From: 3-1-20CM-4-69-9 sp963833655
Lineage (GTDB): Bacteria; Actinomycetota; Thermoleophilia; Gaiellales; Gaiellaceae
DNA: 64,000 bases
Direction of reading: 5' to 3'
Assembly: GCA_963833655.1 (NCBI GenBank)
Contig: CAWHYL010000007.1
Coordinates: 248,001 to 312,000 of the forward strand
A model generated the notes under the pieces. The model was not told where the DNA came from. It made no database searches and saw only the letters and a program-made list of their open reading frames with translations. Both the position numbers and the translations under genes were made by a program. This document shows, one piece after another, positions 16,813-26,313 of the stretch. The first letter of the stretch is position 1. Each line of letters opens with the position of its first letter.

Positions 16813-17780
16813 TCGGCGGGCGCGAGCGGCTTGAGCGTCCCGTCGCCGTTCTGCATCAAGCTGAGGTCCGAGAAGAAGCGCGTCATCACGATGCCCTCGC
16901 GGAAGTCGCCGAGGCGCGGCTCGGGATGCTCGCCGCGCGCCAGCGCGAGCGCGAGCTCCGGATAGCGGCCGCCGGCAGCGAGCGGCAGCGGGAAGCCGCC
17001 GCCGAACCGCGGGTTGATGTCCGTGACGTAGTGCGCGCCGTCGGCTTCGCGGAAGCACTGGATGTTCGCCGGCCCGACGAGCTTCAGCTTCTCCGCCACG
17101 TCGCGTGCAAGCTCGATCAGGCGCTCGTCGCGGATCGTCATCCCTTTGATCGACTCGCCGCCCTTCGACTCGATCATCGTGCGCGGGATCGCGTTCAGGC
17201 AGCAGCCGTCGAGGTCGCAGAAGACGTCGATCGAGAACTCCTCGCCGGCGAGACAGGCTTGCACGATCGAGTCGACCGGCGTGTAGCCGAGGAAAAAGCC
17301 GAGCTGTGCGCGGTCGTCGGCGCGGTAGATGTGCCGCGAGCCGAACCCGTGCCGCGCCTTCACCAGCAGCGGGAACGGCGCATCGGCGGGCACCCCGGTC
17401 GGCAACCACGTCGGCGGCGAGTCGATCCCGCGCTCCTCGAAGAGCACGTGCGCGAGGTACTTGTCGGCCAGGCGCTCGACGATCTCCGCGTCGGGGAGCA
17501 GGACGAGTGTGCCGAGCGCGTCGCGCGACTCCGCCAGGACGACCTGGTCGAGGTCCGTGAGCGGGACGATCACGCCCACGTCGTGCTCGTCGACGAGCGC
17601 TCGCAGTGCGGGGACGTACGCCTCGTCGTCCACCTTGGGCACGAGCACGCGGTGCTGCGCCCGGTAGAGGGCCGGAGCGAGCGGGTTGACGTCCGCCGCG
17701 ATGGTCGTCGCGCCTGCCCGGTTGAACGCGTCGACGATGTCGACGCGCTGCCCGGCGCAGGTGAAGAGCACGGCCGTCAC
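16809..17780 (-). CDS. ATP-grasp carboxylate-amine ligase-like protein
   Basis: A 323-residue ATP-grasp enzyme related to carbamoyl-phosphate synthase large-subunit folds. The N-terminal preATP domain reads TAVLFTCAGQRVDIVDAFNRAG; the ATP domain has PLLVKARHGFGSRHI (ATP-binding Lys and glycine loop) and the acidic metal site near YVTDINPRFGGGFP (Asn/Arg). Members found in capsule loci are thought to join an amino acid or carboxylate to a sugar; the substrates here are unknown. GTG at 17780 is the only suitable start, 5 nt after the GT39-like stop. In an operon with epimerase and Wzz. Confidence 0.8.
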   Translation of the reverse strand: MTAVLFTCAGQRVDIVDAFNRAGATTIAADVNPLAPALYRAQHRVLVPKVDDEAYVPALRALVDEHDVGVIVPLTDLDQVVLAESRDALGTLVLLPDAEIVERLADKYLAHVLFEERGIDSPPTWLPTGVPADAPFPLLVKARHGFGSRHIYRADDRAQLGFFLGYTPVDSIVQACLAGEEFSIDVFCDLDGCCLNAIPRTMIESKGGESIKGMTIRDERLIELARDVAEKLKLVGPANIQCFREADGAHYVTDINPRFGGGFPLPLAAGGRYPELALALARGEHPEPRLGDFREGIVMTRFFSDLSLMQNGDGTLKPLAPAE

Positions 17781-17785
17781 GGCGA

Positions 17786-18988
17786 TCAGTACACCAGGAA
17801 CGGCAACGCGGCGAGCGCCGAAGCCGCCAGCAGTCCTGCGACGACCGGACGTGCGCGGCGGGGCAGGCGGTCGAGCGCGTATCCGAACGCGAGCGCCCAG
17901 GCCGGAGCCGTCGTGAGCATGTAGCTCGCCTTGAGCACGTCGCCGTCGTGCGTCGGGTAGCTGACCGTGAAGTAGAGGTAGCCGAGCAGCCCGAGCCCCG
18001 GCAGCAGCGCGACCGCGAGCCGCGGCGGGGCGCGCCGTGAGCGCACCAGGAGGACGAGCCAGCCGACGACGGCGAGCAGCGTCGGCAGCAGGCCGAGGAA
18101 GCTCTGCAGCTTGCGGTTCCCGTGCCAGACGCCGAAGTAGTCGCCCCAGACCTCGCTGTACGTCGTCGGGATCGCCTCGTTGCGGAAGTGCGGCCGGAAC
18201 GGGTCGGTGAACACGCTCGGCCACCCGAGCCCGGTGTAGAAACGCTGCGGCCGGCGGTCCCAGATCGCCGTGTGCGGGGTCGGCCGGTCGAAGACCGGGT
18301 CGCCGTACTTGATCGCCTGGCGGATGTACCACGGCGACGCGACCACCGCCGCCGCGACCGCCACGAGGACGAGCGGGCGCCACGCGCGCGCAACGGCGAA
18401 CGCGATCACGACGGCGGCGAACGTCCAGAGCGAGAACGCGCGCACGAGCTGGCCGAGACCGAGCACGACGCCGGTCGCGAGGGCGAGCTGCCAGCGGTAG
18501 TCGCGCCGTCCGAGCATCCGCGCCGCGAGCAGCAGCGCGACCGCGGACAACAGCATCGACAGCGGCTCCGGGTGGAACATCGCGCCGACGCGCAGCACGA
18601 CCGGGAGGAAGCAGAAGAACCCGAGCGCGCCGAGCTGGATCCAGCGACGGCCCGGGAAGAGCTCGCGCGCGAGCGCCCAGAGGACGCCGGCGGTCGCCAG
18701 CAGCACGAGCCAGTTCAGGGCCTGGCCGAGCTTGTGCGGATCGCCCGGGTGAACGTGCTCGCCGACGAGCGTCGCAGCGCCGGCAAGCGCGTAGAACCCG
18801 GGCGGCGTGTAGTACTCGCTGCGCGACCCCGGGCCCGGGATCTCGCCGTGGTGGATGAGCAGGTCGGCGTACGCGCGGTGCTGCTGGACGTCGTAGCCGG
18901 AACCACTCGGGTACCTGTACGCGTTCCAGCCCGCGACGAGCGCGAGCGCGGCGATCAGCGCCGCGCCCGCGAGCTCAGCCCGGCGCAA
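17786..18988 (-). CDS. GT39/ArnT-like membrane glycosyltransferase
   Basis: A 400-residue GT-C protein with about 9-10 transmembrane segments. The first outside loop has SGYDVQQHRAYADLLIHHG, where the Asp after TM1 matches the catalytic DE/DD position of GT-C enzymes, and EYYTPPGFYALAG. Later loops contain SPWYIRQAIKYGDP, common in GT39/PMT-like proteins. It would transfer a sugar from polyprenyl phosphate to a glycan or protein outside the membrane, with the GT2 of this operon as the probable supplier. The TTG at 18988 overlaps the corrected end of the upstream GT4 by 14 nt. Confidence 0.78.
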   Translation of the reverse strand: MRRAELAGAALIAALALVAGWNAYRYPSGSGYDVQQHRAYADLLIHHGEIPGPGSRSEYYTPPGFYALAGAATLVGEHVHPGDPHKLGQALNWLVLLATAGVLWALARELFPGRRWIQLGALGFFCFLPVVLRVGAMFHPEPLSMLLSAVALLLAARMLGRRDYRWQLALATGVVLGLGQLVRAFSLWTFAAVVIAFAVARAWRPLVLVAVAAAVVASPWYIRQAIKYGDPVFDRPTPHTAIWDRRPQRFYTGLGWPSVFTDPFRPHFRNEAIPTTYSEVWGDYFGVWHGNRKLQSFLGLLPTLLAVVGWLVLLVRSRRAPPRLAVALLPGLGLLGYLYFTVSYPTHDGDVLKASYMLTTAPAWALAFGYALDRLPRRARPVVAGLLAASALAALPFLVY

Positions 18989-20187
18989 GCTCGCCCAGCA
19001 GCTCGCGGTAGCGGCCGACGGCGACGGAGCGATCCGCCTCGCGCTCGACCCACTCGCGGCCGCGCCGCCCCATCTCGGCGAGGTCGTACCTGCCGTCGTG
19101 TGCGTCGCGAATCGCGCCGCGCGAGCACCTCCGGGCGGCCGGGCGGGACGACGATGCCGCAGCCCACACGCTGCACGACCTGCGCCGTCTCGCTCTCCGC
19201 GTCCGCGGCGACGATCACCGGGCGGGCGACCGCAAGGATGCCGTACAGGCGGCTCGGCACGACGTAGCCGGCGAGCCCGGGCGCGAGGCCGACGACGTGC
19301 ACGTCGGCCGCGGAGAGCGACTCCGCGAGCACCTCGCGCGCCTGGTAGTACAGGAAGCGGACCTGGTCGACCTCCAGCAGCTCCGCAAGCGCGACGAGCT
19401 CCGCGTGCCGCGCGCCGCTCCCGATGATGAAGATCGCGAGATCGTGGAGGTCACGGAGGAAGGTCCCCGCGCGCACGAGTGAGTCGAGATCCTGTGCGTG
19501 CCCCACGTTGCCCGAGTGCATGACGACGAACTTGTTCTGCACTCCGCGCTTCTCGCGCCACCAGTTCTCGCGGTCGCGCGGCTCGAGGCGGCCGGTGTCG
19601 ACCCAGTTCGGAATGACCCGCAGTCGTTCGGGCCGCGCGCCCTTCTCCTCGAGACGCAAGCGCATCGTGTCGCCGATCGCGACGACGCGGTCGGCACGAC
19701 GCAGGTAGAGCGAGACAAGGCTCCGTAGCACGCGCATCGCGACCGGGTTCTCGAGCCGCTTCAGCTGCACGGCGATCTCCGGGAACACATCCTGCGAGAT
19801 GACGACCAGCGGGGCCCCGTAACGGCGAGCGACGATCAGCGCGACGTCGGCGACGATCGGCGGATCCGTCATGCAGAGGACGATGTCCGGCTTCGCGCCG
19901 CGGAGCCCCTGTACGAGCGCATTGCCGAGGTAGGTGACGTAGTTCGCAGCGCGCGCGAAGAGCTTGCTGCGCTCGAATGACGTCGAAGGAACGCGAACGA
20001 TCTCGACGCGGTTGTGGACGACGTGCCGCGGCTCGTCCTCGTGACCGTGCAGAACGCCCGTGACGACGGTCACGTCGACGTCGTCGGCCAGCGCCTCGCA
20101 GAGATCCGTCAGCAGCTGCGCCGTCGCCTCGATGCCCGGCCAGTAGTACTGATTGAGAACGAGCAGCCGCGGCTTCCGCGCAGACAT
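18975..20187 (-). CDS. GT4 (WbuB-like), C-terminal frameshift
   Basis: A glycosyltransferase starting LLVLNQYYWPGIEATAQLLT, with CMTDPPIVADVALI, a TM-like hydrophobic patch in the first domain, and VIPNWVDTGRLEPRDR, the features of WbuB-type GT4s that act in O-antigen or capsule assembly. After VVPPGRPEVLA near 19124 the frame shifts; the other frame continues AIRDAHDGRYDLAEMGRRG and ends at 18975 with LGELAPG, which overlaps the next start by 14 nt as operon neighbours usually do. The shift is mended by removing one G from GG in the tract 19113-19124. Probably one intact gene with a read error. The ATG at 20187 lies 8 nt after a TAGTCT box. Confidence 0.82.
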
Positions 20188-20195
20188 AGCGCGGA

Positions 20196-20201
20196 AGACT
20201 A
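20196..20201 (-). promoter_or_regulatory. Candidate -10 box of the 20187-14182 operon
   Basis: TAGTCT on the minus strand, 8 nt before the ATG at 20187; matches TANNNT and suggests a leaderless first gene. No clear -35. Confidence 0.35.
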
Positions 20202-20209
20202 GTGCGGGC

Positions 20210-22447
20210 TCAGCTGCCGGACGTCCGCGCGACCGTCGGCGCCGGCCGAACCGGCTGTTGAGACTCGGCCGGGAGCTGGAGCAGGAAGGTCGAGCCCTCC
20301 CCCTCCGTCGACTCGACCCAGATCTGGCCGCCCATGCGGCTGACGAGCTCGCTGCAGATGTACAGGCCGAGACCGGTGCCGCCGACGCCGCGCGTCATGT
20401 TCGGGTCGAGGCGGTAGAACTTCTCGAAGATGCGGGCCTGCTCCTCACGCGGGATCCCGAGGCCCTCGTCCTTGACGTAGAACACGACCGCGCCGGCGCC
20501 GGTCTCGTGGCCGGGCTCGAGGCCGACCTCGATCCGTCCGCCGCCCGGTGAGTACTTGATCGCGTTCTCGACGAGGTTGACGAGCACCTGCCGCACCTTG
20601 TCCCGGTCCGCGGCGACATGTGGGACGTCCGTGCGCGCGACGCGCTCCAGCACGATGTTCGGCGGTGCGTGGACGCGCGCCGCGTCGACGACGCGCTCGA
20701 CGAGCTCGCCGGGATCGAACGCCTCTGTGCCGAGATCGACGCGTCCGGCATCGAGCTGGTTGGCGAGCAGGATCTCGTTGACGATTCGCCCGAGCCGGTC
20801 CGACTCGTCGGCGATGAGCGAGATGAAGCGGTCGCGGCCCGCCTCGTCGAGCGCGAAGTCGTGACGCAGCAGCGTCTGCGCGGCTCCGTACACGGCGGCG
20901 AGCGGCGTGCGCAGCTCGTGCGACGCGGTTGCGATGAAATCCGCCTTCAGCTCCTCGAGCCGGCGCACCTCGGTCACGTCGCGGAAGGCGTAGACGGTGC
21001 CGTCGAAGAACTGGACGCCCGCGACCGAGATCCAGCGCTCGCCGTCCCTGCTCTCGATCGGCACGATCACCTCGGGATGTCCCGGATCGGGCGAGGACGC
21101 CACCGGCACCGATTCGAGCGCGTCGCGCCAGCCTCCGATCCGATCCGCGGCTGCGTAGCCGACGAGATCGGACGCGGGGATGCCGGTGATGCTCTCGGCG
21201 GCCGGGTTCCACAGTCGCACGACCCCGTCCCGATCGACGAGCAGGACGCCGTCGGCGACGTACGTGAGGACGCGGCCGGCGTCGGCGCGCTCCTCGACCT
21301 CGCGGTACAGCCGCGCGCGGTCGATAGCGACACCGATCTTGGCGGCGACATCCTCGGCGAGCGCCGCGTCGTCGGCTGCATACGGCGGGCCCGGCGTCAG
21401 GCGGCCGCACGTGAGGACGCCGAGCGGCCGGCCGCGCCCGCGAATCGGCACGGAGACGACCGATACGGCTTCCGGCGGGAACTCCTCCTGCCGGGCGCCG
21501 TTGCCGGGGAGCGACGCCAGCACGAGCTTTCGGCCGGACTGCACGACTCCGCGGACGGATTCGCCCGGCTCGCCTCCGAGCTGCGAGCTTCGCTTGCCGA
21601 CGGCGGCCGCTGCGCGCACGAGCTCGCCGTCGTCCTCGGCCACGTCGACCGTGCACCAGTCGGCGAAGTCGCGCACGAGCAGGTTGCTCACCTCCCGCAG
21701 CGACGCGCGGGCGTCGACCGACGCGGCGAGCATCTCGCTGGCGTCGCGCAGGAGATCGAGCCGGCCCTGCAGCACGACCTTGTGCGCGGCCGTGTCGCGC
21801 TCGGAACGCCTCAGGCGGTCGCGTTCCTGGTCGGCGCGCCGGCGTTCGGAGTCGTCCACCAGCACGGTCTGCGTGTTGAGCGGATCCCCGGCTGCGTTCC
21901 TGACCGTCGTCGTCGCCTCGCGAACGCCGACGACGTGGCCGTCGCGGGCGACCAGCCGGTAGCTGGAGCGAAACGGCCGACCGTCCGTCGGCGCCGCGTC
22001 GAGCTCGGCGAGCACGCGTTCGCGGTCGTCGGGGTGGAGCGCACGGACGAACAGGCCGGGGTCGCCCTCCCACTCGGCAACCGTGTAGCCGAGGAGCGAC
22101 TCGACCTGCGGGCTCACGTAGAGGACCGATCCGTCGTCGGCGTCCCGCAGCACGGTGACGCCCGGTGAGCTTGCGGCGAGCGCCCGGAACTTCGCTTCGC
22201 CGTCGCTACGGACTGCGTCGAGTCGAGACTCCGCCAGCCGCTGGGCGCCACGAGCGCGGAACGAGCGGTCGATCGCAAGCCACGCCGCCGCCGCGAGCAC
22301 GAGTGCAAGCGGGATCGAGAACGCCAGCCTCGTGTTGCGATCGTCAACGAAGGCTGCAACGACGGCGCCTGCGAGCAGGGCGGCAACTGCAGCCGTCAAG
22401 AGGAGCTTGATGGTGCGCGGTCCTGGGCGCGGCACGGGCGAAGTCAC
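20210..22447 (-). CDS. Membrane sensor histidine kinase (PAS-GAF-PAS-HisKA-HATPase)
   Basis: A 745-residue sensor. Two TM helices at about 15-34 and 42-60, PAS at about 84-200, a linker helix, GAF at about 245-385, a second PAS at about 395-495, then HisKA with the phospho-acceptor H510 in ATASHELRTPLA, and a HATPase_c domain with N-box NLVENAIKYSPG (624-635), DEGLG (660-664) and GGTGLGL (689-695). All kinase motifs are intact. No response regulator lies in the window. The GTG at 22447 is only 2 nt from a TAGGCT box, so the in-frame GTG at 22435 may be the real start. Divergent from a GT4 gene; it may regulate surface glycan in response to redox or light-like signals, but this is a guess. Confidence 0.9.
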   Translation of the reverse strand: MTSPVPRPGPRTIKLLLTAAVAALLAGAVVAAFVDDRNTRLAFSIPLALVLAAAAWLAIDRSFRARGAQRLAESRLDAVRSDGEAKFRALAASSPGVTVLRDADDGSVLYVSPQVESLLGYTVAEWEGDPGLFVRALHPDDRERVLAELDAAPTDGRPFRSSYRLVARDGHVVGVREATTTVRNAAGDPLNTQTVLVDDSERRRADQERDRLRRSERDTAAHKVVLQGRLDLLRDASEMLAASVDARASLREVSNLLVRDFADWCTVDVAEDDGELVRAAAAVGKRSSQLGGEPGESVRGVVQSGRKLVLASLPGNGARQEEFPPEAVSVVSVPIRGRGRPLGVLTCGRLTPGPPYAADDAALAEDVAAKIGVAIDRARLYREVEERADAGRVLTYVADGVLLVDRDGVVRLWNPAAESITGIPASDLVGYAAADRIGGWRDALESVPVASSPDPGHPEVIVPIESRDGERWISVAGVQFFDGTVYAFRDVTEVRRLEELKADFIATASHELRTPLAAVYGAAQTLLRHDFALDEAGRDRFISLIADESDRLGRIVNEILLANQLDAGRVDLGTEAFDPGELVERVVDAARVHAPPNIVLERVARTDVPHVAADRDKVRQVLVNLVENAIKYSPGGGRIEVGLEPGHETGAGAVVFYVKDEGLGIPREEQARIFEKFYRLDPNMTRGVGGTGLGLYICSELVSRMGGQIWVESTEGEGSTFLLQLPAESQQPVRPAPTVARTSGS

Positions 22448-22492
22448 GGAGCCTATTCCTGTGTTCGCCCGGTCTCAAGGGAGTCCTCCGAG

Positions 22493-22498
22493 TAGCCT
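22493..22498 (+). promoter_or_regulatory. Candidate -10 box for the GT4 at 22505
   Basis: TAGCCT ends 6 nt before the GTG at 22505, predicting a leaderless transcript. A TAGGCT on the opposite strand (22455-22450) faces the kinase gene. Confidence 0.3.
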
Positions 22499-22504
22499 GT
22501 CGCC

Positions 22505-23675
22505 GTGGCCCCTGGGCGGCTCCGGATCCTGTTCGCGGCGCCGGCGTGGGCACCCTCACGTGCGTTCGGCGGCCCGGTCGTGGCCGCGTCCGAGCTCGTC
22601 CGCCGGCTCGTCGCGCGCGGCAACATCGTCGATGTCCTCACGACGACGATCGTCGATCTCCACCACCGTCCGGCGGCACGCTCGAGCATCGGCTTCGTCG
22701 ACGGCGCCACCGTGCACTACCTCGGCACGCCGCTGCGCTACCGCTGGATGGGGATCACGCCGACGCTGCCGCTTGCGCTGGCGCGCCTGAGGAGGCCCGA
22801 CGTCGTGCACGTGTTCGGCTTTCGCGACCCCGTGACGACGGGAACCGCGGCGTGGTGCCGCCTGGCGCGCGTGCCCTATGTGTTCGAGCCGCTCGGCATG
22901 TTCCAGCCGCGCCTGCGCAAGGTGGCGCTCAAGCGGCTGCTCGACGGGACGCTCTACCGCGGCGTCACTCGCCACGCGGCCGCCGTGGTCGTCGCGTCGG
23001 AGCGCGAGCGCGACGACGTGGTCGCCTGCGGCGTGCCGGCCGAGAAGGTTGTGGTGCGAGGCAATGGCTTTCCCGATCCCGAGCAAATGCCGGCGTCTGC
23101 CTCCGACGGCGTCAGGCCTCTGCTCGGGATTCCGACGGACGCTCAGGTGATCCTGTACGTCGGGCGGATCGCTCAGGGCAAGGGCATCGACCACCTGCTC
23201 GCCGCGGTTCACGAGCTCCCCGATGACCCACCTCGTCATCGCCGGCCCCGACGACCGCCACGGGGTCGCGGCGAACGGCGACCGCGTGCACACGCTGCCG
23301 ATGACGGAGGAGCCGCCGCATCGCCTCTACCCGCAGGCCGACGTCTTCGTGCTTCCCTCGGCGGGCGAGAGCTTCGGCATGGTCGCAGCCGAGGCGGCCG
23401 CGGCGGGAACGCCCGTGATCGTCTCCGACCGGTGCGGCATCGCCGGCTTCTTCGAGGACGGGGAGGCGCTGGTGGTGCCGTACGAACGGGACGCGGTCGT
23501 CGGCGCGATCAGGCGCGTGCTCGCCGACGGCACGCTGCGCGAGCGCCTCGCAAGCGGCGGCCCGGCCGCGGCGCGGCGGATGTCGTGGGATCACGTCGCC
23601 GACGTGCAGGCGGAGATCTACCGAGAAGCTGCTTCGCGCACGGCCTCGACGAAGCTCTCGACCGACGGGTCGTAG
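22505..23675 (+). CDS. Glycosyltransferase family 4, one frameshift
   Basis: A GT4 enzyme in two frames. The first part (RILFAAPAWAPSRAFGGPVV to VILYVGRIAQGKGIDHLLAA) covers the acceptor domain and the start of the donor domain. The second part, from about 23222, continues MTHLVIAGPDDRHG and carries the donor site SAGESFGMVAAEAAAAGTPV. The join CTCCCCGATG is mended by removing one C from the run CCCC (about 23218-23221), giving HELPMTHLVIAG. The last residues overlap the convergent GT4 gene by 58 nt; the true end could differ if another indel is present. Single-gene unit divergent from the histidine kinase. Confidence 0.8.
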
Positions 23676-24655
23676 CCCCAGCTCGCCACAAGCTCGCGCG
23701 AGCGAGTGCCCATGCGTCGCCGCAACTCGGGATCGGCCGCGAGCTTCCGAAGCGCCTCGGCGGAGGCCGCCACGTCATCGGCGGGGACGAGGAAGCCGTT
23801 GTCGCCGTCGCGGAGGAGATCGTGTGCCGCGCCGACGCGTTCCGAGAGCACGAGCGGCAGCCCGGAGGCCGCGGCCTCGTTCACGACAACCCCCCACGTC
23901 TCCTGCCGCGAGAGCAATGCGAAGACGTCCGCGTCGACGTAACGCTGAGCGAGATCCTCCTCACCGAGCCCGCCCGCGACGGTGTGCAGCCGGACGCCGG
24001 CCCGCTCACATGCCGCCTCGAGGACGTCGAAACCCTTCTCGGGCACTGTCCGTCCGACCGACAGCACGACGACGCCGTCATGCGGATGCCGGGCCAGCCG
24101 CCCGGCGCGCTCGATCCAGCGCTCGACGTCGACCGTGTTCGCGAACACGCGGACGCGCCCCGGTGACGCCCCACGAGCGACGACCGAGTCGCGCGCTGCG
24201 GTCCCGACGACGAGCACGTTCGCCGCGCCTCGGACGAGCGACGGGACGATCGCGCCCTTCACCCTTCGCCGCCACCGCGGGCGCGGGCCGAGGTCGTGGC
24301 TTTCGACCAGCAGGATGTACGGAACGCGTCGCACCCGGCTCCACGCGATTGCGGCCTGCGACGCGAACGTGCTCCAGCCGGACACGACGACCACCTCGGG
24401 CCGCGCCGCGTGCAGCACGCGCACGATCCCGGGCGTCACCGGATAGTCGTGCCGGAGAGACCGGCCGACGAGCGGGATGCGGACACCCGACAGGAACACG
24501 GCTCGATGGTGGAGCTCGACCGACCACTTCCGGCCGACCACGGTCCGAGCCGCGTACACGACCGTCAGCTCAATGTCGTCGCGCGCGGCGATCCGGTCGA
24601 AGAGCGGCGCGCGGTACGGCGTCGGCTCCGGCGAGACGACGGCGACGCGAGTCAT
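23618..24655 (-). CDS. Glycosyltransferase family 4
   Basis: A 345-residue GT-B enzyme starting VAVVSPEPTPYRAPLFDRIA, a pattern of GT4s that recognise a lipid-linked acceptor, with VVSGWSTFASQAAIAWSR and the donor-site ETWGVVVNEAAASGLPLVL (EX7E present). Length is normal. The ATG overlaps the GT2 stop by 4 nt. The 3' end overlaps the convergent GT4 by 58 nt. Confidence 0.88.
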   Translation of the reverse strand: MTRVAVVSPEPTPYRAPLFDRIAARDDIELTVVYAARTVVGRKWSVELHHRAVFLSGVRIPLVGRSLRHDYPVTPGIVRVLHAARPEVVVVSGWSTFASQAAIAWSRVRRVPYILLVESHDLGPRPRWRRRVKGAIVPSLVRGAANVLVVGTAARDSVVARGASPGRVRVFANTVDVERWIERAGRLARHPHDGVVVLSVGRTVPEKGFDVLEAACERAGVRLHTVAGGLGEEDLAQRYVDADVFALLSRQETWGVVVNEAAASGLPLVLSERVGAAHDLLRDGDNGFLVPADDVAASAEALRKLAADPELRRRMGTRSRELVASWGYDPSVESFVEAVREAASR

Positions 24656-25500
24656 GCGAAAAGCGCCCGCGCGGCCGCGCTCCGCACGCGCCAGTCACCG
24701 CCGTACCTGCCTTCGAACCCTCGCAGAAGGCGCAGGAACTCTGCGCGCGAGCCTCCGGGCAGGCGCGCGCCGACGCGCCATGCCGCATCGGCGTCGACCT
24801 CCGGCGCGACGCGGGCGATCTCGCGCATCGCCACCCGCCGCTGGAACGACTCCTGGACGTCGCGGCGCTGCTGCGACGCCTGGCCGGCGTGCACGCGCTT
24901 CAGGACGAGCGGCTCACGGAGATTGTCGCCGTCGGCGAAGGCGAAGAGGCGCGTCCAGAGGTCGTAGTCTTCGCTCTCGAGGAACTCCGGGTCGTACCGC
25001 AGCTCGTGCGCCTCGAGCTGCTCGCGATCCACGAGCACCGTCGGATGGAAGAACGGCGAGCTGAACAGCGCCAGCCAGCGCAGCGGCCTCGCGCCGGAGG
25101 GCATCACGTGCGTTCGCCCGCGCGCGCCGTTCTCGTCGAGATCGACGACCGCGGAACCGACGGCGGCGACGCGCGGCTCTCCTTCGATGCGCGCGACCTG
25201 CCGCTCGATCCGATCGGCGCGCGCAACGTCGTCGGAATCGAGCCGGGCGACGTAGCGGCCCTGCGCAGCATCCAGGCCGCGGTTGAGCGACGCTGCGAGT
25301 CCGCGACGCTCGTCGTTGCGAAGCACGCTGATACGCGGGTCGTCGAACGCGACGAGCAGCCGAGGAGTCCCGTCGGTCGACGCGTCGTCGACGACGATCA
25401 GCTCGAGGTCCGTCAGCGTCTGACCGAGCACGCTCTGCACCGCGTCGGTGACGAAGCGCACGTCGTTGTGGACGGACATCAGCAGGGAGACGAGCGGCAC
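24652..25500 (-). CDS. Glycosyltransferase family 2
   Basis: A 282-residue GT-A glycosyltransferase: VSLLMSVHNDVRFVTDAVQS, VVDDASTDGTP and the metal-binding DxD as RLDSDDVARADR (about 87-98), followed by EDYDLWTRLFAFADG near residue 185, which contributes the catalytic Asp. Predicted inverting transfer of a sugar to a cytoplasmic lipid-linked acceptor. GTG start at 25500, 7 nt after a TACGCT box, so it is the first gene of the 25500-23618 operon. Confidence 0.9.
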   Translation of the reverse strand: MPLVSLLMSVHNDVRFVTDAVQSVLGQTLTDLELIVVDDASTDGTPRLLVAFDDPRISVLRNDERRGLAASLNRGLDAAQGRYVARLDSDDVARADRIERQVARIEGEPRVAAVGSAVVDLDENGARGRTHVMPSGARPLRWLALFSSPFFHPTVLVDREQLEAHELRYDPEFLESEDYDLWTRLFAFADGDNLREPLVLKRVHAGQASQQRRDVQESFQRRVAMREIARVAPEVDADAAWRVGARLPGGSRAEFLRLLRGFEGRYGGDWRVRSAAARALFA

Positions 25501-25507
25501 GAGCGTT

Positions 25508-25513
25508 AGCGTA
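25508..25513 (-). promoter_or_regulatory. Candidate -10 box for the GT2/GT4 operon
   Basis: TACGCT on the minus strand, 7 nt before the GTG at 25500. On the plus strand TAGCGT (25507-25512) overlaps it and could serve the methyltransferase at 25539, with a 26-nt leader. Confidence 0.3.
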
Positions 25514-25538
25514 CGGACATGCAGCGCGGGTACCGGTC

Positions 25539-26285
25539 GTGAGAGAAGATCTCAAGCGCGTCCCCGGGCTCGTCCCGGCCGTGCACGCCGCGCGACGAGG
25601 AAGCGCAGGCGCGACGCGTCTATCTCAGGATGCACGCTTTGCGCTGGCGCGCCGCCGCCGAAACCGGGACATCGACGAGTACCTGCGGACGCACAGCATC
25701 CGCCGGCTTCAGCTCGGCACCGGCAGCAACCCGTACGACGGCTGGCTCAACACGGATGTCACCGACTACCGCCGCAAACGTGAGGTCGTCTACCTCGACG
25801 GGCGCGAACCGTTTCCACTCCCGGATGAGTCCTTCGACGCGATCTTCTCCGAGCACGTCATCGAGCACCTCACCTACACGGACGGGCAGCGCTGTCTGGA
25901 CGAGTGCCACCGCATCCTGCGTCCCGGTGGAATCGTGCGGATTGCGACGCCGTCGCTACGACGCCTCACACGCCTGTACGACGACGACCTCACCGAGCTC
26001 CAACGCCGGTATCTCCGCTGGTCGGTCGACGTGTTCGTCGATTATGCAGACGCCCCGTTGCCCGGCTTCGTCGTCAACAACATGTTCCACAACTTCGGCC
26101 ACCGGTTCGTGTACGACGATGAGACGCTCCGCCATGCGCTCGAGCAGGCAGGCTTTCGCGGCGTTGTGGAATGGGCCGTCGGCGAAAGCAACGATCCCGC
26201 TCTGAGAAATCTCGAGCGCCATATGCGGAGCGCGGCCGAGTTCAACGCCTACGAGACGCTCGTGCTAGAGGCACGGCGGCCGTAA
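25539..26285 (+). CDS. SAM-dependent methyltransferase (class I), paralogue of the one at 27069
   Basis: A 248-residue Rossmann methyltransferase of the kind that acts on sugars in polysaccharide loci. LQLGTGSNPYDGWLNTD is motif I with the Asp that holds SAM ribose, FDAIFSEHVIEHLTY is motif II, and ILRPGGIVRIATPSL is motif III. The target hydroxyl is unknown. It is clearly paralogous to the gene at 27069 (same LRTH, LQLG, GWLNTD, EHxIEHLTYT blocks) but has about 25 extra N-terminal basic residues. GTG start; no good ribosome-binding site seen. The GT2 at 26314 follows after 28 nt. Confidence 0.85.
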   Translation: MREDLKRVPGLVPAVHAARRGSAGATRLSQDARFALARRRRNRDIDEYLRTHSIRRLQLGTGSNPYDGWLNTDVTDYRRKREVVYLDGREPFPLPDESFDAIFSEHVIEHLTYTDGQRCLDECHRILRPGGIVRIATPSLRRLTRLYDDDLTELQRRYLRWSVDVFVDYADAPLPGFVVNNMFHNFGHRFVYDDETLRHALEQAGFRGVVEWAVGESNDPALRNLERHMRSAAEFNAYETLVLEARRP

Positions 26286-26313
26286 ACGGCTCGGGCGGCA
26301 CAGGCGTGCGGGC

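Noticed and set aside
15907..18393. An 828-codon minus-strand frame
   Set aside because: Only the last 301 codons form a protein (the epimerase from 16812); the rest is an out-of-frame reading of the ATP-grasp and GT39-like genes.
25539..25541. Leaderless start for the methyltransferase at 25539
   Set aside because: The nearest TANNNT box on the plus strand is 26 nt upstream, too far for a leaderless message.
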